A program made the position numbers and the translations under genes. A model generated the notes under the pieces. It made no database searches. It was not told the origin of the DNA and saw nothing but the letters and a program-made list of their open reading frames with translations. This document shows, one piece after another, positions 25,005 through 36,156 of a stretch of 64,000 nt of DNA (positions are counted from its first letter, which is position 1; the number at the start of each line of letters is the position of its first letter). Origin of the DNA: Sceloporus undulatus (taxonomy: Eukaryota; Chordata; Lepidosauria; Squamata; Phrynosomatidae); NCBI RefSeq assembly GCF_019175285.1, contig NC_056525.1, forward strand, positions 132,733,060 to 132,797,059, read 5' to 3'.

Positions 25005-25006
25005 AA
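24974..25006. repeat. (GAAA)n microsatellite
   Basis: About eight perfect GAAA units in a purine-rich stretch that continues to 25275. Confidence 0.95.
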
Positions 25007-25009
25007 CCT

Positions 25010-25856
25010 TTTGGACTGGAGAAAACATTGTGATCCATTCCTCTACTTTTCTCCCTCTCCTTAATAATTTTATCTCACAGAACTTCCTCAGTAAGCAGAA
25101 AAAACAAAATAGGTAAAATAAATGGAACATTAATAAAGATTGCATTAATATAATGCAATAAAATGAATAAACCAGCCAAAGAATGAAAGAAAATGGAGAA
25201 GGGGAATTAAAATAAAGGAAGAAAAGCAAAAGGAATAAGAATGAAGGAAAGAAAGAAGAAAAAGAGAAAAAAAAAGGTTGATCTGTAATTTGAAAGTAGT
25301 ACATGTCAGGTTAACGTCTGAGTCTGGATGGGCTGGTAGCTGTTAAATTGAATCTGGCTCAGTAAACAGTGACATCAGCTTGGTTGTGGAAACAGTTCAT
25401 TAAACATCTTGCTTAGAATTTGAAGTTGGGTTTGGGATTGAGCCAGTGGCATCCCCGCCTGGGGTGGGTTTCTGGGAGTGGGGCCAAAAGGGCACTCCCC
25501 CAACTCACTGCCACGATGCAGAGAATGGTTCCATGGCAGGGAGATGGGGGTGCACTTGACCCTCTCAGCAGCTCCCTTGGCCTTCTGAGTCCCACATGGC
25601 CATGATTGCATGAAACCCAGAGGCAGCCATCTCCCCCGCCGACCTTCCAAGTCCCACATGGCCATGGCCACAACCAGTTTTGTCTGCACCGCCTCACACA
25701 CACACACACACACACACACCAGTGACCCCACTGTATGAGCCTTGGGCCATGGACCTGATTTTTAGCCCAAATCTGAATCTGAAAATATTCCGCTGCCTCT
25801 GCCAATTGAAATTTCTTTAATTCCCCATCTACAAAGACACAGAATATAGCTGGGTA

Positions 25857-25887
<31 letters not shown>

Positions 25888-26132
25888 TCCTTATTTATAG
25901 CCCGCCCAATGAGAAGGAGTCCGGGCAGGTTACAGTAATAAAAATATATACATATAAAATATTTATGCAATACTTCAGATTTAATTGCCTTGTCAGCATT
26001 CTTGCTTTGATAAATTGTCTCCTATGACTACCTATCCCCTTTGTATAGTCAAGAAAAATCATCACCATTTCCACTGCAACTTCTCCTGCTGCCTAGCAAT
26101 TCGAAGCAGAGAATCTCTAGTAACTGCACACA
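25010..26132. other. Intergenic with simple repeats
   Basis: Holds a purine-rich tract to 25275, a (CA)n microsatellite at 25694-25720 and an (ATT)n microsatellite at 25858-25888 followed by LINE-tail-like text (AGCCCGCCCAATGAGAAGGA). Frames spanning these are low-complexity artefacts. Confidence 0.7.
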
Positions 26133-26650
26133 AGGGTGTCACTAGGTTTAGTGTCACCTGGTGCGATAATTTATGGTTTAACCCCCCCATCCCCCTGGAC
26201 CTCATTCCATATCACACTATACAAAATCCTTAAGAATGTTTTGTGTACTAATGTTACTCATAAATCGTAATTCCCATATATCACTGACTGTAATGGCAAT
26301 AGTTGTGACATCAGTAACTAGCAAAATTAAAATTTAACCCTTTAAATTAAAATAGCATGCAAACAGCCGAAATGTGATTAAAGTGAAAATTTGGTAAAAT
26401 TTGATGTTTTTAAAGAAAATTTTAAAAGAACAAAAATAAAAAATATTTTTTACATTTTTTAAATTTTAAGAAATCTTGGATCCTCTCCTTTCTCCTCTTG
26501 CGTGCCCCACTCACACCATCTCTTCAGTGTTTTAAAGGGGCACAGGGGAATGCCACATCCTGTTTCTGCTCAAAGGTAGCTGTTTGCGTTGCAGTGGTGT
26601 CACTCCTTCCTTAGGGTTTCACCCCCCATGTCCCCTAGTGATGCCACAGG
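26133..26650. mobile_element. Non-autonomous DNA element with GGGTGTCACTAG ends
   Basis: Left end GGGTGTCACTAGG, right end CCCCTAGTGATGCC, imperfectly complementary. The interior has GTGTCACCTGGTG near the left and GGTGTCACTCCTTCC near the right. Non-coding, hAT-like by end type. Confidence 0.55.
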
Positions 26651-26689
26651 TCGCACAGACAAACTGAACAAGATCCAAATTGCCACACG

Positions 26690-27750
26690 AGCCCCATTCC
26701 CACTGGGCTATCAAGAATTGGATTATAGGGACATTGTTCCCATTTGAACTCACGTTCGATCCTTGTTTAAGAAAAATCGTTCCCATTTGAATTTGCATTA
26801 GATCCTACTTTGATCGATTTCTCCAGTGAAAACCTGAATCAGTGGTGGATAACCTGGGTTATCCTGACTGCACTTTTCCAGCGGTTCTTTTTGCAGCTGC
26901 TGTGTCTGATCTGAGGCAAACTAATGGGAACAACAGCGTGTCCGAATCGGTATTTTAGGAGGGAGGAGCAATGTTCAAGGGGATGTCCCGGGGGTGTTAA
27001 CTGCTTTGTTCTCTTTCCTGCCTTCCCAGCGCCATTTCCCCCCGTTTGTGTAGCCTTTCCCCTGGTGGAGCGAGAAGCAGGTAAAGGTGATCATGTGTGT
27101 AGACAAATTTATTTTTTTAAAAAAGTTAAGCTTTTGATCACCTAGGTGCTCTGTCGGGTGTCCGAACATTGCAAATTGCTCCATTGGCCTTCAAAGTGGT
27201 AAGCACATGATGCCCCCTGCCACCCCCCCCCCCTACATAAATCGATGTGTGAGGAGACACACTGCACACCTTTTTTAATAACTATTATTTCTTCTTTTTC
27301 TGTTTTGCCGAGCACCTAAGTGCCTCAGTGCGCCAGCATCTGGGCGGCAATCACAATGATGCCAGCTGCCCAAGTGCTCAGGCGCATCAGCGATCCATTG
27401 ACCACAACCCCCCCCCCCAAAAAAAAACAGGTTTGAAAGACGCAAATTGGAACGGGGAACAAAAATAGCCTGTGTCAAAATGCATCGTAGCAACTGATGT
27501 TACTGTGACATCTAATCACCTAAGCACTTGATTGACAGCTTAAAAAGGAAAAACCGGTTCCAGACAGGCAATGGGAACAGGGAACAAAAAAATCCATGTG
27601 AAAATACAATGGAGAAATATCAATAGGAACAAGAACATGGGTCAAGAAAAACCAAGTCTGTTTGCTCCCTTTTGTAATGGGAATGATGGACGTAATCAAA
27701 TACGACTCGCAGCAAGATTCATCGCTTTATAGCCCAGTGGGAATGAGGCC
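26690..27750. mobile_element. 1.06-kb non-autonomous DNA element
   Basis: Terminal inverted repeat of about 22 bp: GAGCCCCATTCCCACTGGGC on the left and the complement GCCCAGTGGGAATGAGGCC on the right. The interior is full of related motifs (TTCCCATTTGAA, AATGGGAACA) and poly-C/poly-A runs but encodes no transposase. Confidence 0.75.
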
Positions 27751-27829
27751 ACAGTATTGGAAAGTCTTGATTTCTTGGTGAAAAATGCAAGGCAAACTCA
27801 ACAATTTGCACAGAAATTTATTCAGAAAT

Positions 27830-28262
27830 TCAATTAGGTGAACACTTGCTTCCAAGTTTTACAGGCCAATGATCCATAGATTAGCATGTTGGGTGAGAGA
27901 CTCTAGCTGAGAGATCCAGTCACATAAAAGGCTCTGGGAAGCAGTCATACCCATTTCATGGACTGTAACCCTGTCTTCTAGGGACTCTGTCTTCATTTCA
28001 GTGCTGTGTACACAGGTTACCAATGCTCCCAGTGAATCTTGAATTTCCCTAATAAAAGCAATTAAAGGCTGCATAGATATCATAAGTGGCTTCAGCTTAT
28101 TAAGTTGTGCACCTTGTAGTATTGTAAACATCTAATCCATGTCCATGTCAGCCACACTCTTTGGATTTTTCACAGGGGGAGGAGTTAGTGGAGTGGAGAC
28201 ATTTTTATTCACCTTTCCCATTATGTCTGAACACTGCGTAAAGCACCTCTAAAATCTGACTG
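27830..28262 (-). mobile_element. L1 ORF1 remains (coiled-coil RNA-binding protein)
   Basis: Minus-strand frames begin MGKVNKNVSTPLTPPPVKNP near 28219 and continue into a heptad-like region with QLESLTQHANLWIIGL at the end. L1 ORF1 proteins have a coiled coil followed by a block of the form (D)LENRSRRNNIRIVGL. At least one stop separates the pieces. It is upstream of, and in the same orientation as, the ORF2 pieces at 22197-24420. Confidence 0.65.
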
Positions 28263-30829
28263 AGCAAAAACTCTGGAATTGAAACTAAGCTCCCATAGGT
28301 AAAAAGTAAAAGAGGTAAAAATTAGAGTGATAGTCTCTAAGCAGTTTAATTACTTAAAAAACCTATCCCATTCAATTTGTACAAAACAACTGAATGCTCC
28401 AATGGACAGAGACTTTAAAACCAAATCCAAGCTAAAAATAACTAAGAATCAAAACAAAACAGAATTCAGTCTAGACAGTAAATACCTAATTAAGGTCTAA
28501 TTAAAGTGATAGTTTCTGAGAAGTTTGTTATTTAAAAGTCCCTCCAATTATATTCAAGGTTTATACAAAATGCTTCCTGCGTATGAACTCTGATCAAGTG
28601 AAAACGAAAACTAGTCTTTGAACTCTGAAAGGAAAATAAGTAAAACTAAACTAAAATAAAATAAAAAGTGAAGCAGAGAGAAATACTGAATGAGACACAA
28701 AACAGATCAAAAGACAATCCAAGTAGCAAATACTTAATTAAGATGGTAATTTATGAGGAGTTGGTTATTTAAAAACTTGTAAAAAAAAATTGAAATAGAG
28801 CATCTAATCATGCCACCATCCCAACTGGAAGTCTTCCCTCATATCCTTGAGAGAAATCATAGCAATTGTGGTGGCTAATTTGAGTTATGTTCCTATACCT
28901 TTCTTTTAAAAAAATGTTATATTTGTTAATTCCCTAAAATAAGTGACAAAAACCTGTTAGGTAAATATGAGCAGGACTACAAAATAATTAATCAAGGTTG
29001 CAAATGCTAAAGGAGGAACACAATAATACAATACCTTCATAAGATAGGTCTCTTTCATACTACACAGTTATAGCACTACGGTTCCATTTTAATGGTCATG
29101 GTTCCATCTTACAGAATGTTGGGATTTAGAATAGGGAAGGGTGTTAAGAATTCCCAGCCTGCGAACCCTTCTCCCTAAACTAAAACCTATAAACTCCAGG
29201 ATTCAGTTGTGAATGTATTTTGCATAAGGTGAGCCTGTATTAACTAGAACAGTGCTTCCCCCATGGGCAGTATGCCGCCCAGAGGCAGTAGAAAGATCTA
29301 GGGGGGCAGTGAGGGGAAAAAAAGGCAACAGGGGAGCGGTGAGGGAAAATGGGACAGCAGGGGGAAGGTCTTCAATTGGCATGCAAGAAAGACAATGAGA
29401 ACCCGCAGCCTTTAAGATCATGGTGGACATGAGGAATTAGAGCACGTGATAGGAGAGAAGCACTGGCAAAAAGCAACTTTCACATATGAAAGACTTTCAC
29501 ATATGAGACTTTGCTTAAGCTTTCTGAGCATTGCTGGGATTTGGCTGGCAGTTTGGAGCTGTGCTGCTGCTACTCCTGCTTATTTTGCTCAGACATGCCG
29601 AAAGAAGAGGTAGCAAAAGAAACCATGTTTGTGTTGTGGGAGAACAACTTGAAACTATGTGGGGAAGGCACAGCTCTGGTGAAAGAGAGAAGAAGTATCT
29701 GGGGTTGACTGAGAGTCCTTCCTCGCTGGAGGGGAGAAGTGGGAAGCCAGTTGCATGCCTTCTGATCTGGTGAGGAAGGATTAAAACTCCAGGGAGAAGC
29801 TTCTTCCTTTGCACCAGGATACCTTGGGAGCAGCAACTGAGAAGCCTCTCGCCTGCAGCAGCCTATGTTGCAAAGCCAGCATGGGTGAAAGGCTGCTCAG
29901 TCACTGATCAGTCAGCTGCTTGGTTGTTGCTCTCAGGGTGACTGGGTGCAAAGGGAGCAGTGACCGAGCAGCTGTTTGAACAGTGATTGAGCAGCTGGAC
30001 AAGCAGCAATTGAGAAGCCTCGACTATGCCAGCCAAGTCTGACATGGGAGAGGGGCTTTTTGGTCACTGTTTACCAGTTGCTTAGTCACTGTTCCCTTTG
30101 TATCTAGTCACATTGGGAGCAGCAACTGAGCAGCCAGCCAGCTAGCCATCCTTTTGTAAGGAAAGATAGAGGAGCAAGATAGAGGAGCAGGCATGGGCCA
30201 CTGCCTCTGCTGTATTCACAGAGGCTGAGGCAGAAGAGGATGCTGTGGCAAGCTGGGAATGGCTGAGGTAGATGCCGCTGGCTGGCTGGATGCTGCCCAA
30301 ATAACAGACATAATATCAAGCAAAAAGCATTGGAAAGTGCTAGAGTTGTCATTCAAAAGCAAAGGGAGCGGTAGCCCCCCCCAATTAAACTTGACCACCA
30401 TCCATGTTGCTACTTGCTGGTCCAGGTTGTTTGTCTGTCTCCTGCAACTCCCATGCCTTCTGGAAGTAACTTTCCCAAGAAGACTGCTGCTCTTGTTGAG
30501 GAACTATGGAAACAGGGAATTCATTTGGAGAGAAATTGTGGAACCAGGAAGGAAATGTGTGAGTGGGGAGCTATGTTTTGAAATAATTTAACTCCCATGT
30601 TATGAGCCTCAGAACCAGGATAAAGTATGAGACTGTTAACTTTATTTGGAAACTGATATCCAACTCTATGCTATGTTTTTTTTCTAGTTTTCGTTGTTGT
30701 TGTTGTTGCTTAATCCTTTTAAAGAAATGCAAGCCAAACTGAACTTCTACTGAGAATGTGATGTTTCTCAGTTACCTCACCGTGCCCATCACCACCACCA
30801 CCACTACCTGCCACATGATTTTACTCCTA
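28263..30829. other. Intergenic upstream of PCDH12, no gene recognised
   Basis: 28263-28830 is A-rich and may be L1 5' sequence. 29820-30140 carries loosely repeated GGGAGCAGCAACTGAG(C/A)AG and GTGA(C/T)(T/C)GAGCAGCTG motifs, an imperfect minisatellite. No promoter could be pinned down. Confidence 0.4.
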
Positions 30830-30891
30830 GGGCCATAGTACTCTAAATGTACCAGATCTCATACGATATTGGAAGCTAAGTAGGGTCTGTT
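30830..30891 (+). mobile_element. 5S-rRNA-headed SINE, head fragment
   Basis: ACCAGATCTCATACGATATT and GGAAGCTAAGTAGGGTC correspond to the internal control region of 5S rRNA. The remainder is absent. Confidence 0.6.
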
Positions 30892-31589
30892 AAAACACTT
30901 TTGATGTTGTTATTTAAATTGCCTAACTGGGATATTTCTGGAGCGTTTTGCTAGCAAAACTGGAGAGTGAAGCAGCTGGAATGACGTGCAGGATAAGAGA
31001 AGCCCTGGTAAGGTCAAAGGTGAAAAATTAGGATAACGAAAGCATGGCTGCCTTTGATCTCATTTTAACATGTAATAATATTGCTCTTCTTATTGTCTAT
31101 TGATTTTGGCAAATCAAACTACTGGGTGCAGTTTTGGAGTCAACCGGCAAACATATGGGGGCATTCCTAAAGTCTGTGCCAATAGATTGAACTGACTTCC
31201 TTGTTTTGGCATGTCCAAGTCAAGTGTTTAGGTTTGTCATCACACCTCTCTGTGTTGCCTGCTGGACGCAGACAAAGCCATTCATTTTCCCAGTTTCCTT
31301 GCAAGCACATCTCGGCCAAGCCATTGTACAGCTGGCCTCTTTCCTCCCCTTTCCTGTAGGTGGGGTTTCCCTAGGAAATGGCTTGGCAGGAAACTGAATG
31401 AAGCAAAGGGGCCACCCTGCACACATTATGCTCTTGCTAAGGTCCCAGCAGTTCGAAAGGGGTGGGTGGTGGGGAGCACTAATAAGGGGTGCATTTGGAC
31501 AATAGCTACTCTTATCTAGAGAACTGATTCTTCCTGTGTTTTCAGAAAATGTCTACAGGATTAACTGTGTTATGTTGTCATTCAGAATA

Positions 31590-33103
31590 ATGTGTCCAGG
31601 GTTATATATTCTTATACTTGGTGTTTTATTTTTCTGTTGATGGATCATCAGAAACTTTCTACATTTTCCAGATATTATCAATTGCTGGAGAAAGTGCAGG
31701 TTGATACTGTGATGAGGAGGCTATCTGAGGAACTTGGCTGGACATAGGGCAATTGGAACCTTCTGGATATTTCATTTTTCTGCGGTGTTTACTCTCTGGG
31801 AGAACTCTCAAGATGGTTTGTTAAGTACATGGAGGTGGCTGAACCAAGAACAGCTCTGCCACAACAGAAGCACCAGAGTTACTTTGTACAGTGTTTTTGT
31901 TTCCAAATATTTAACCTTGATTTGTGTGGAATTCACACCTTGGACACCAATGACAGTTTGCCTCAGTTTCCCCAAATGGTACTGGAATTAGAGTTACCAG
32001 AAAGTGTATTGTTAGACTGAGCCCTGGAACTACATGCTGGCTCTAATGTCTTCTCTTCCTACTTCCTGTCATCCGGTGAGAATTTTGCCTAGGAAGTAAC
32101 AGCTGGTTATCATGAAACTTTGTTTGGGAGTGCAACTCTTCTGATGTGGAGACCATGGTGCTAATCCTATCCCAGCACCTTGCAAGATTTTGGTAAGTGG
32201 ATGCGTCAGTGATAATACCAATATTTAATTCATCCTGGCTGGACAGACAACTGCCAGAAAGTTAACGCAAGGACAGCTTTGTTGTTTTGGGGACAGTATT
32301 TGACCCTGATCCAGGCAACTAAGGGCTGGTAGATTGCTACACTGGTGAGTATTTTCCTTTGAGAAGGATCAGTCTTGATAAGTTGTTGAAAAGTAGCCTC
32401 TTAGGAAAGTTGAGAGAAGCACAGCCTGATGTTGCTAGCCCTGGGTTAGGGAACCCTTACTTCACTGTTCACATCAGTGATGCTGATAACAGCTCCAGCC
32501 TTGAAACACATCCTTATGTTTCTGTTGCTTGTTAGTTTTCAGGGCCCAGGATGCAGAAGCAGGCAGTGGGGGAGTGTGGGTCCATAGAGCATTCAGTTCT
32601 GAGGGGTTTGCCAGTTTTGACTTTAGTTTAATAGCTGACAACATAGGATAGCATAGGCTGTCATCCAATGTTTCTGTGAAAGTCAGTGTGCCTCATGTTA
32701 ATGACAGCCCTCCAGTGGTAATAAAGTCAGAGCTGGAAGGTAGTTGGGTAAGTGTCGAGCTGTGTGTGGATTCTGACATGGGTTTTGTTCTAGTATACAA
32801 AGAATAAGATAGCTCTAAACTAACTTCCTCAGCTAACACTCCTTTTGTTATTCACTGTACTTGCAACAGATGTGGATTCTGGCCTCAATGGAGCATTGCT
32901 GCTCAACATCCAAAATGGCAATGAAACTGATATCTGTGCCCTTTATTCCTAGCCTTGGCAGCTTCATCTCAATGGCAGCATTGCCAGAAGCCTTGTGGTG
33001 AACGTGACCTGAAACGGTCTGTGAGTGACCAAGGGGTGGGGCTGCTTTGTACCAGCTTCCTGGTGAAGATAATATTTAGTAGACATTGTGAATACATGCT
33101 TGA
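31590..33103 (+). pseudogene. PCDH12: Decayed ectodomain part of PCDH12 exon 1
   Basis: PCDH12 is an endothelial and placental protocadherin with six extracellular cadherin repeats. The remains are in order: a signal-peptide-like MCPGLYILILGVLFFC (ATG 31590); EC1 (VQVDTVMRRLSEELG, then GLLSTWRWLNQEQLC as in human GLLSTGRRLDREQLC); the EC1/EC2 junction (DTNDSLPQFPQMVLELELPE); EC2 pieces; the EC5/EC6 junction (SSNVSVKVSVPHVNDSPPVV near 32693); and EC6 (ATDVDSGLNGALLLNIQNGN near 32863). In-frame stops include 31638, 31745, 32018, 32950, 33010 and 33101. At least two frame changes are needed, and EC3-EC4 is mostly missing: about 1.5 kb remain of roughly 2.1 kb. It cannot encode a working adhesive ectodomain unless the assembly is wrong here. 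Confidence 0.85.
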
Positions 33104-33763
33104 TCCTTTTCCTGTATACCAGTCTGTCTCTGGTGGTTGCTTTCCCATTTTCTGATCAGCATGGGGTTGATCATTTCTGTGTGTAAAAGGGAGAAGCATG
33201 CTACTATGGCTTACAACTGCCGGGAAGCAGAGCAAGTTTACAGCCAACAGCTGCTGAAGAAGCCTCCCAAACCCATTGAGAAAGCAGACATCTGTATAGT
33301 GCCTGTAATACGGCAGGAAGATGCTAAACAACCACAGGCTGAGGTAGAGGCTTTGCCAGAAAGTGTTTGGACTGATTGCTTGGAAAAGACGTGCTATATG
33401 ACTCCAACTCTGTACAGGACCCTTAGGAACCAGCAAAACCAAATCAGCTTTGTTGATCAAAGTGAAAGATTTGCTCTCCCAGCTATGCATGTGCAACACA
33501 GGCCTTTCTCTGCTCTGAAGATTGGAAATCCTTGTGCTCAGAATGTGTGGCCCACTGGCCAAAAGTCATATTCTGTCTCCCGGCCCAAGGGCCCTTTGTC
33601 AGAAGTAGCTCCACGACAACGGGAAAGGCCTGTCCCTAAGGCAAGCCCAGAAGAAGCTCACAGTCACCGGCACATCTTAAGAAGCCTGGTGAGGCTCTCC
33701 ATGGCTGCTCTTGCTGAACAAGGCTCTGGCAGACAGTTAAGCATTGAATCAGCCCCTGTGCAG
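33104..33763 (+). CDS. PCDH12: PCDH12 transmembrane end and cytoplasmic tail (3' part of exon 1)
   Basis: Open for 220 codons from just after the last ectodomain stop to a consensus donor (CAG|GTAAGA). It starts with a hydrophobic run (VCLWWLLSHFLISMGLIISVCK) matching the transmembrane end. It continues MAYNCREAEQVYSQQLLKKP (human AYNCREAESTYRQQ), KADICIVPVIR, MTPTLYRTLRNQQNQ and ILRSLVRLSMAALAEQ (human ILRSLVRLSVAAFAE). The first ATG is at 33161, preceded by CTGATCAG, which could also serve as an acceptor. From that ATG the joined exons give 413 codons with no interruption. Whether a transcript starts nearby to make a tail-only protein, or this is simply the undamaged part of a dying gene, cannot be told from sequence. 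Confidence 0.9.
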
Positions 33764-33881
33764 GTAAGAGGTGGCTTTGAGGAAAGGAGAGGATGGATGA
33801 TGGGAAATGTGTAAGTACGATAGGGTGTAGACACATAATGGAGTACGATTCCTTACTGATATATAATTACATTATCTAATG

Positions 33882-34034
33882 CAGTGATTCCCAAACTTTA
33901 ATCTTCCAGGGGTTTTGGCTTCTCTGACCTAGGTCATATGCCTGTAAATACTTTCCTCACTCAGGAATTCCTCACCCAGGAATTCTGGAGCTGAAGTCCA
34001 AAACATCTGGAGGACCAAATTTTGGGAACCATTT
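33882..34034. mobile_element. hAT-type MITE with perfect 8-bp target duplication
   Basis: Left terminus CAGTGATTCCCAAACTTTAA, right terminus ending TTTTGGGAACCATTT. ATCTAATG is duplicated exactly at 33874-33881 and 34035-34042, the 8-bp duplication typical of hAT elements. In PCDH12 intron 1. Confidence 0.9.
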
Positions 34035-34589
34035 ATCTAATGCTTTAATGTTGTTCATTTAAAAAATTACAAACGTTTTAAGGTGCATGGCAAATCAAAT
34101 GATACACTAAATGAGGGTGGTAGGTTATGTGCTGTGATGATATTGGCTTAACAACAAAGCAAACCCTACTACTGTAGTGCTCTCTGATGTGGGAGACCAG
34201 CATTGTTTCCTCCAGTGGACCACGACCTGGTATCATATTTGTGTCCATTAGCTACAGTTGTTTCTTTCTTTCTTGGAAGATCTTCAAGGAGTGGCAGCTG
34301 ATGACTTGAAGATGTCACCAGTTCATGAAACACCACTTTGAATAGCACTTTTCAACTGAATATGGCTGACTGAATGAGGGAAGAATTTAGAGGCATGTGA
34401 CCTAGGCCTGACAAGCCAATGACAGCTGGCTCATAAACGGATGGCAGTTTTTCTTGCATATTTTTGTACCAGTTTCTATCCTAATTAATTGAAGAGTAAA
34501 TTATATAAGCTGCAAGAAATTACAGTTAAGCAGTATTTATTTCTGTACTTTCTGCACCAGGGTTACTTCCAGTGCAGTCCTATTAAGTA

Positions 34590-34819
34590 CAGTGGGTCCT
34601 TGGTATCTCCTAGGGTTTGGTTCCAGGACACCCTGTTGATACCAAAATCCGTGGATGCTCAAGTCCCATTAAATACAATAGTATAGTAAAATGGTGTTCC
34701 TTATATAAAATGGCTAAGTCAAGGTTTGCTTTTTGGAATTTATATATTTTTTGAACATTTTCACATTGTGGATACTTGAATTCATGGATACAAAATCCAC
34801 AGATACAGAGGGCCAACTG
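34590..34819 (+). mobile_element. Tigger/pogo-like MITE with TA duplication
   Basis: CAGTGGGTCCTTGGTATCTC, GGTTCCAGGACACCC, ATACCAAAATCCGTGGATGC, AAGTCCCATTAAATACAAT, then the inverted right end GGATACAGAGGGCCAACTG. TA flanks both ends (34588-34589 and 34820-34821). Confidence 0.85.
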
Positions 34820-34821
34820 TA

Positions 34822-35570
34822 ATTACTCAGAAGTAATTCCTACCATGTCTAGTGCAGGTGTGTTTCCTGGTTCTTACTACTCATTGGACTCAATACAGAA
34901 AGAGTTTCTATTTTATTTATCTTTTACTTTTTTGTTTGTATAGTGAAAGAAGGGAGAGATGGGAGGGAAGAAAGTGAATCCAGTCCTCACAATGTATAGA
35001 TACTTTCAAGATAGTGGTGTTGAAGAAGACTTAGCTTAAAGGTAGCACTTCTACTCAGGGTTGCTATGCTTACATCCTATGTTTGTTTACTCAGAAGTAA
35101 GCTATGTTCAGTATGCTTACTTCTAGGTAAGCATGTGCTACAGCTAAGTGTGCGCACTTGAAACTGCAATAATGGAAATATCAATTTAGTACATTTGTCG
35201 TTTAAATAACCTTCTAAACTCTTGCAGCACCTGAAACACAATGGCTCTAACTTTTGTGAATTTTTTCTCAGAAGGCTTTTTTTTCCAGAAGGTAGAAGCA
35301 CTGTATTTCCGGTGTTACAAAAGCTCTGTTTACATGGAGAGATACATGGATTGTAAATCTTAAGATCAGAAGGAAATGTAATCCATACAGTAAAGGCAAG
35401 CAATAATAGCCATATTAACACTGGGATCCTAACAGACTAATTAACATATGCAATGTGATTAAAAACAAACCCCTTTTTCCTTTTTGAAACCACAGGAAAT
35501 TGGGGTGAATGTCTTGATGAGTTGCAGTTGCCCTTTTTTGTGCTGCAAGCTGCCTCTCCCAATTAAATGT
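34822..35570. other. PCDH12 intron 1, no recognised element
   Basis: AT-rich sequence with a short repeated phrase (TTACTCAGAAGTAA near 34823 and 35089). Nothing else seen. Confidence 0.4.
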
Positions 35571-35790
35571 CAGTACGGTGGGCCTAAATGTACCAGAACC
35601 TGTCTAATCTTGGAAGCTAGGCAGGGTGAGACCTAGTTAGTACTTGGATGGGAAACAGCCAAGGAATACCAGATGATGTAGACTATGTTTCAAAAGAAGG
35701 AACTACCAAAACCACCTGTGAGTATTCCTTGCCTAGGAAATCTCTGTGAAATGAAAGAGGTTGCCATAAGTCGACAGACAACACACATAG
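35571..35790 (+). mobile_element. 5S-rRNA-headed SINE (5S-Sauria type), near full length
   Basis: The head matches 5S rRNA over about 100 bp: CTGTCTAATCTTGGAAGCTA, GGCAGGGTGAGACCTAGTTA, GTACTTGGATGGGAAACAGC, AGGAATACCAGATGATGTAG. The 5S internal promoter region is recognisable. A 3' part ending GGTTGCCATAAGTCGACAGA, the RTE/BovB-type tail shared with Sauria SINEs, follows. It is not a functional 5S gene. Confidence 0.88.
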
Positions 35791-36058
35791 AGTTGTATGA
35801 TTGCTAGTGGTTGCTGTGGTTATATGAGATTCATACTGACACAACTGGCTTGGGGTGAAGGGAAGCAAGAGGAATCTTTTTCTACCAATAATTTTATCTT
35901 TCTCTTGACATATCTTTCTCTGGATATAACCAAGTGGGAAGGAATATATATCTATATCTATATATATATCCAGAATGATGCATTGAGGTGGGGATATCCT
36001 GTCAGGAAACAGCTTTGGTAGGAAGTGTTTGCAATAACTTGCTTTTCCTGCCTTTCAG

Positions 36059-36156
36059 CAAATCTCACAGTTGCTGTCTCTTCTGCACCAGGGCCAAGTG
36101 AAGCCTAAACCCAATCACAGAGGGAATAAATACACTGCTAAACATGTGTGTTGTAG
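36059..36156 (+). CDS. PCDH12: PCDH12 cytoplasmic exon 2
   Basis: 98-nt exon, acceptor CCTTTCAG, donor GTGAGT. It reads [20 protein letters not shown] then [13 protein letters not shown]. This is the most conserved stretch of the PCDH12 tail (human [28 protein letters not shown]). It joins in phase 0 to 33763 and leaves two bases for 38309. The near-identity of this block is the strongest evidence for the gene's identity. Confidence 0.95.

Noticed and set aside
25413-25970. 185-codon minus-strand frame
   Set aside because: It runs through (CA)n and (ATT)n microsatellites, giving Cys-Val and poly-Ile runs.
10286-31580. Search for POLR3F or RNF14, the expected mammalian neighbours
   Set aside because: No frame or exon resembling either protein could be found between DZANK1 and PCDH12.
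32969-33562. 197-codon minus-strand frame containing ISPNTFWQSL, resembling SPNTLWDAI of the DELE1 N-terminus
   Set aside because: It is antisense to the well-supported PCDH12 tail, lies downstream of the DELE1 stop, and matches over only a few residues.
35571-35680. 5S rRNA gene
   Set aside because: Many substitutions and a SINE tail directly attached; it is a 5S-headed SINE.
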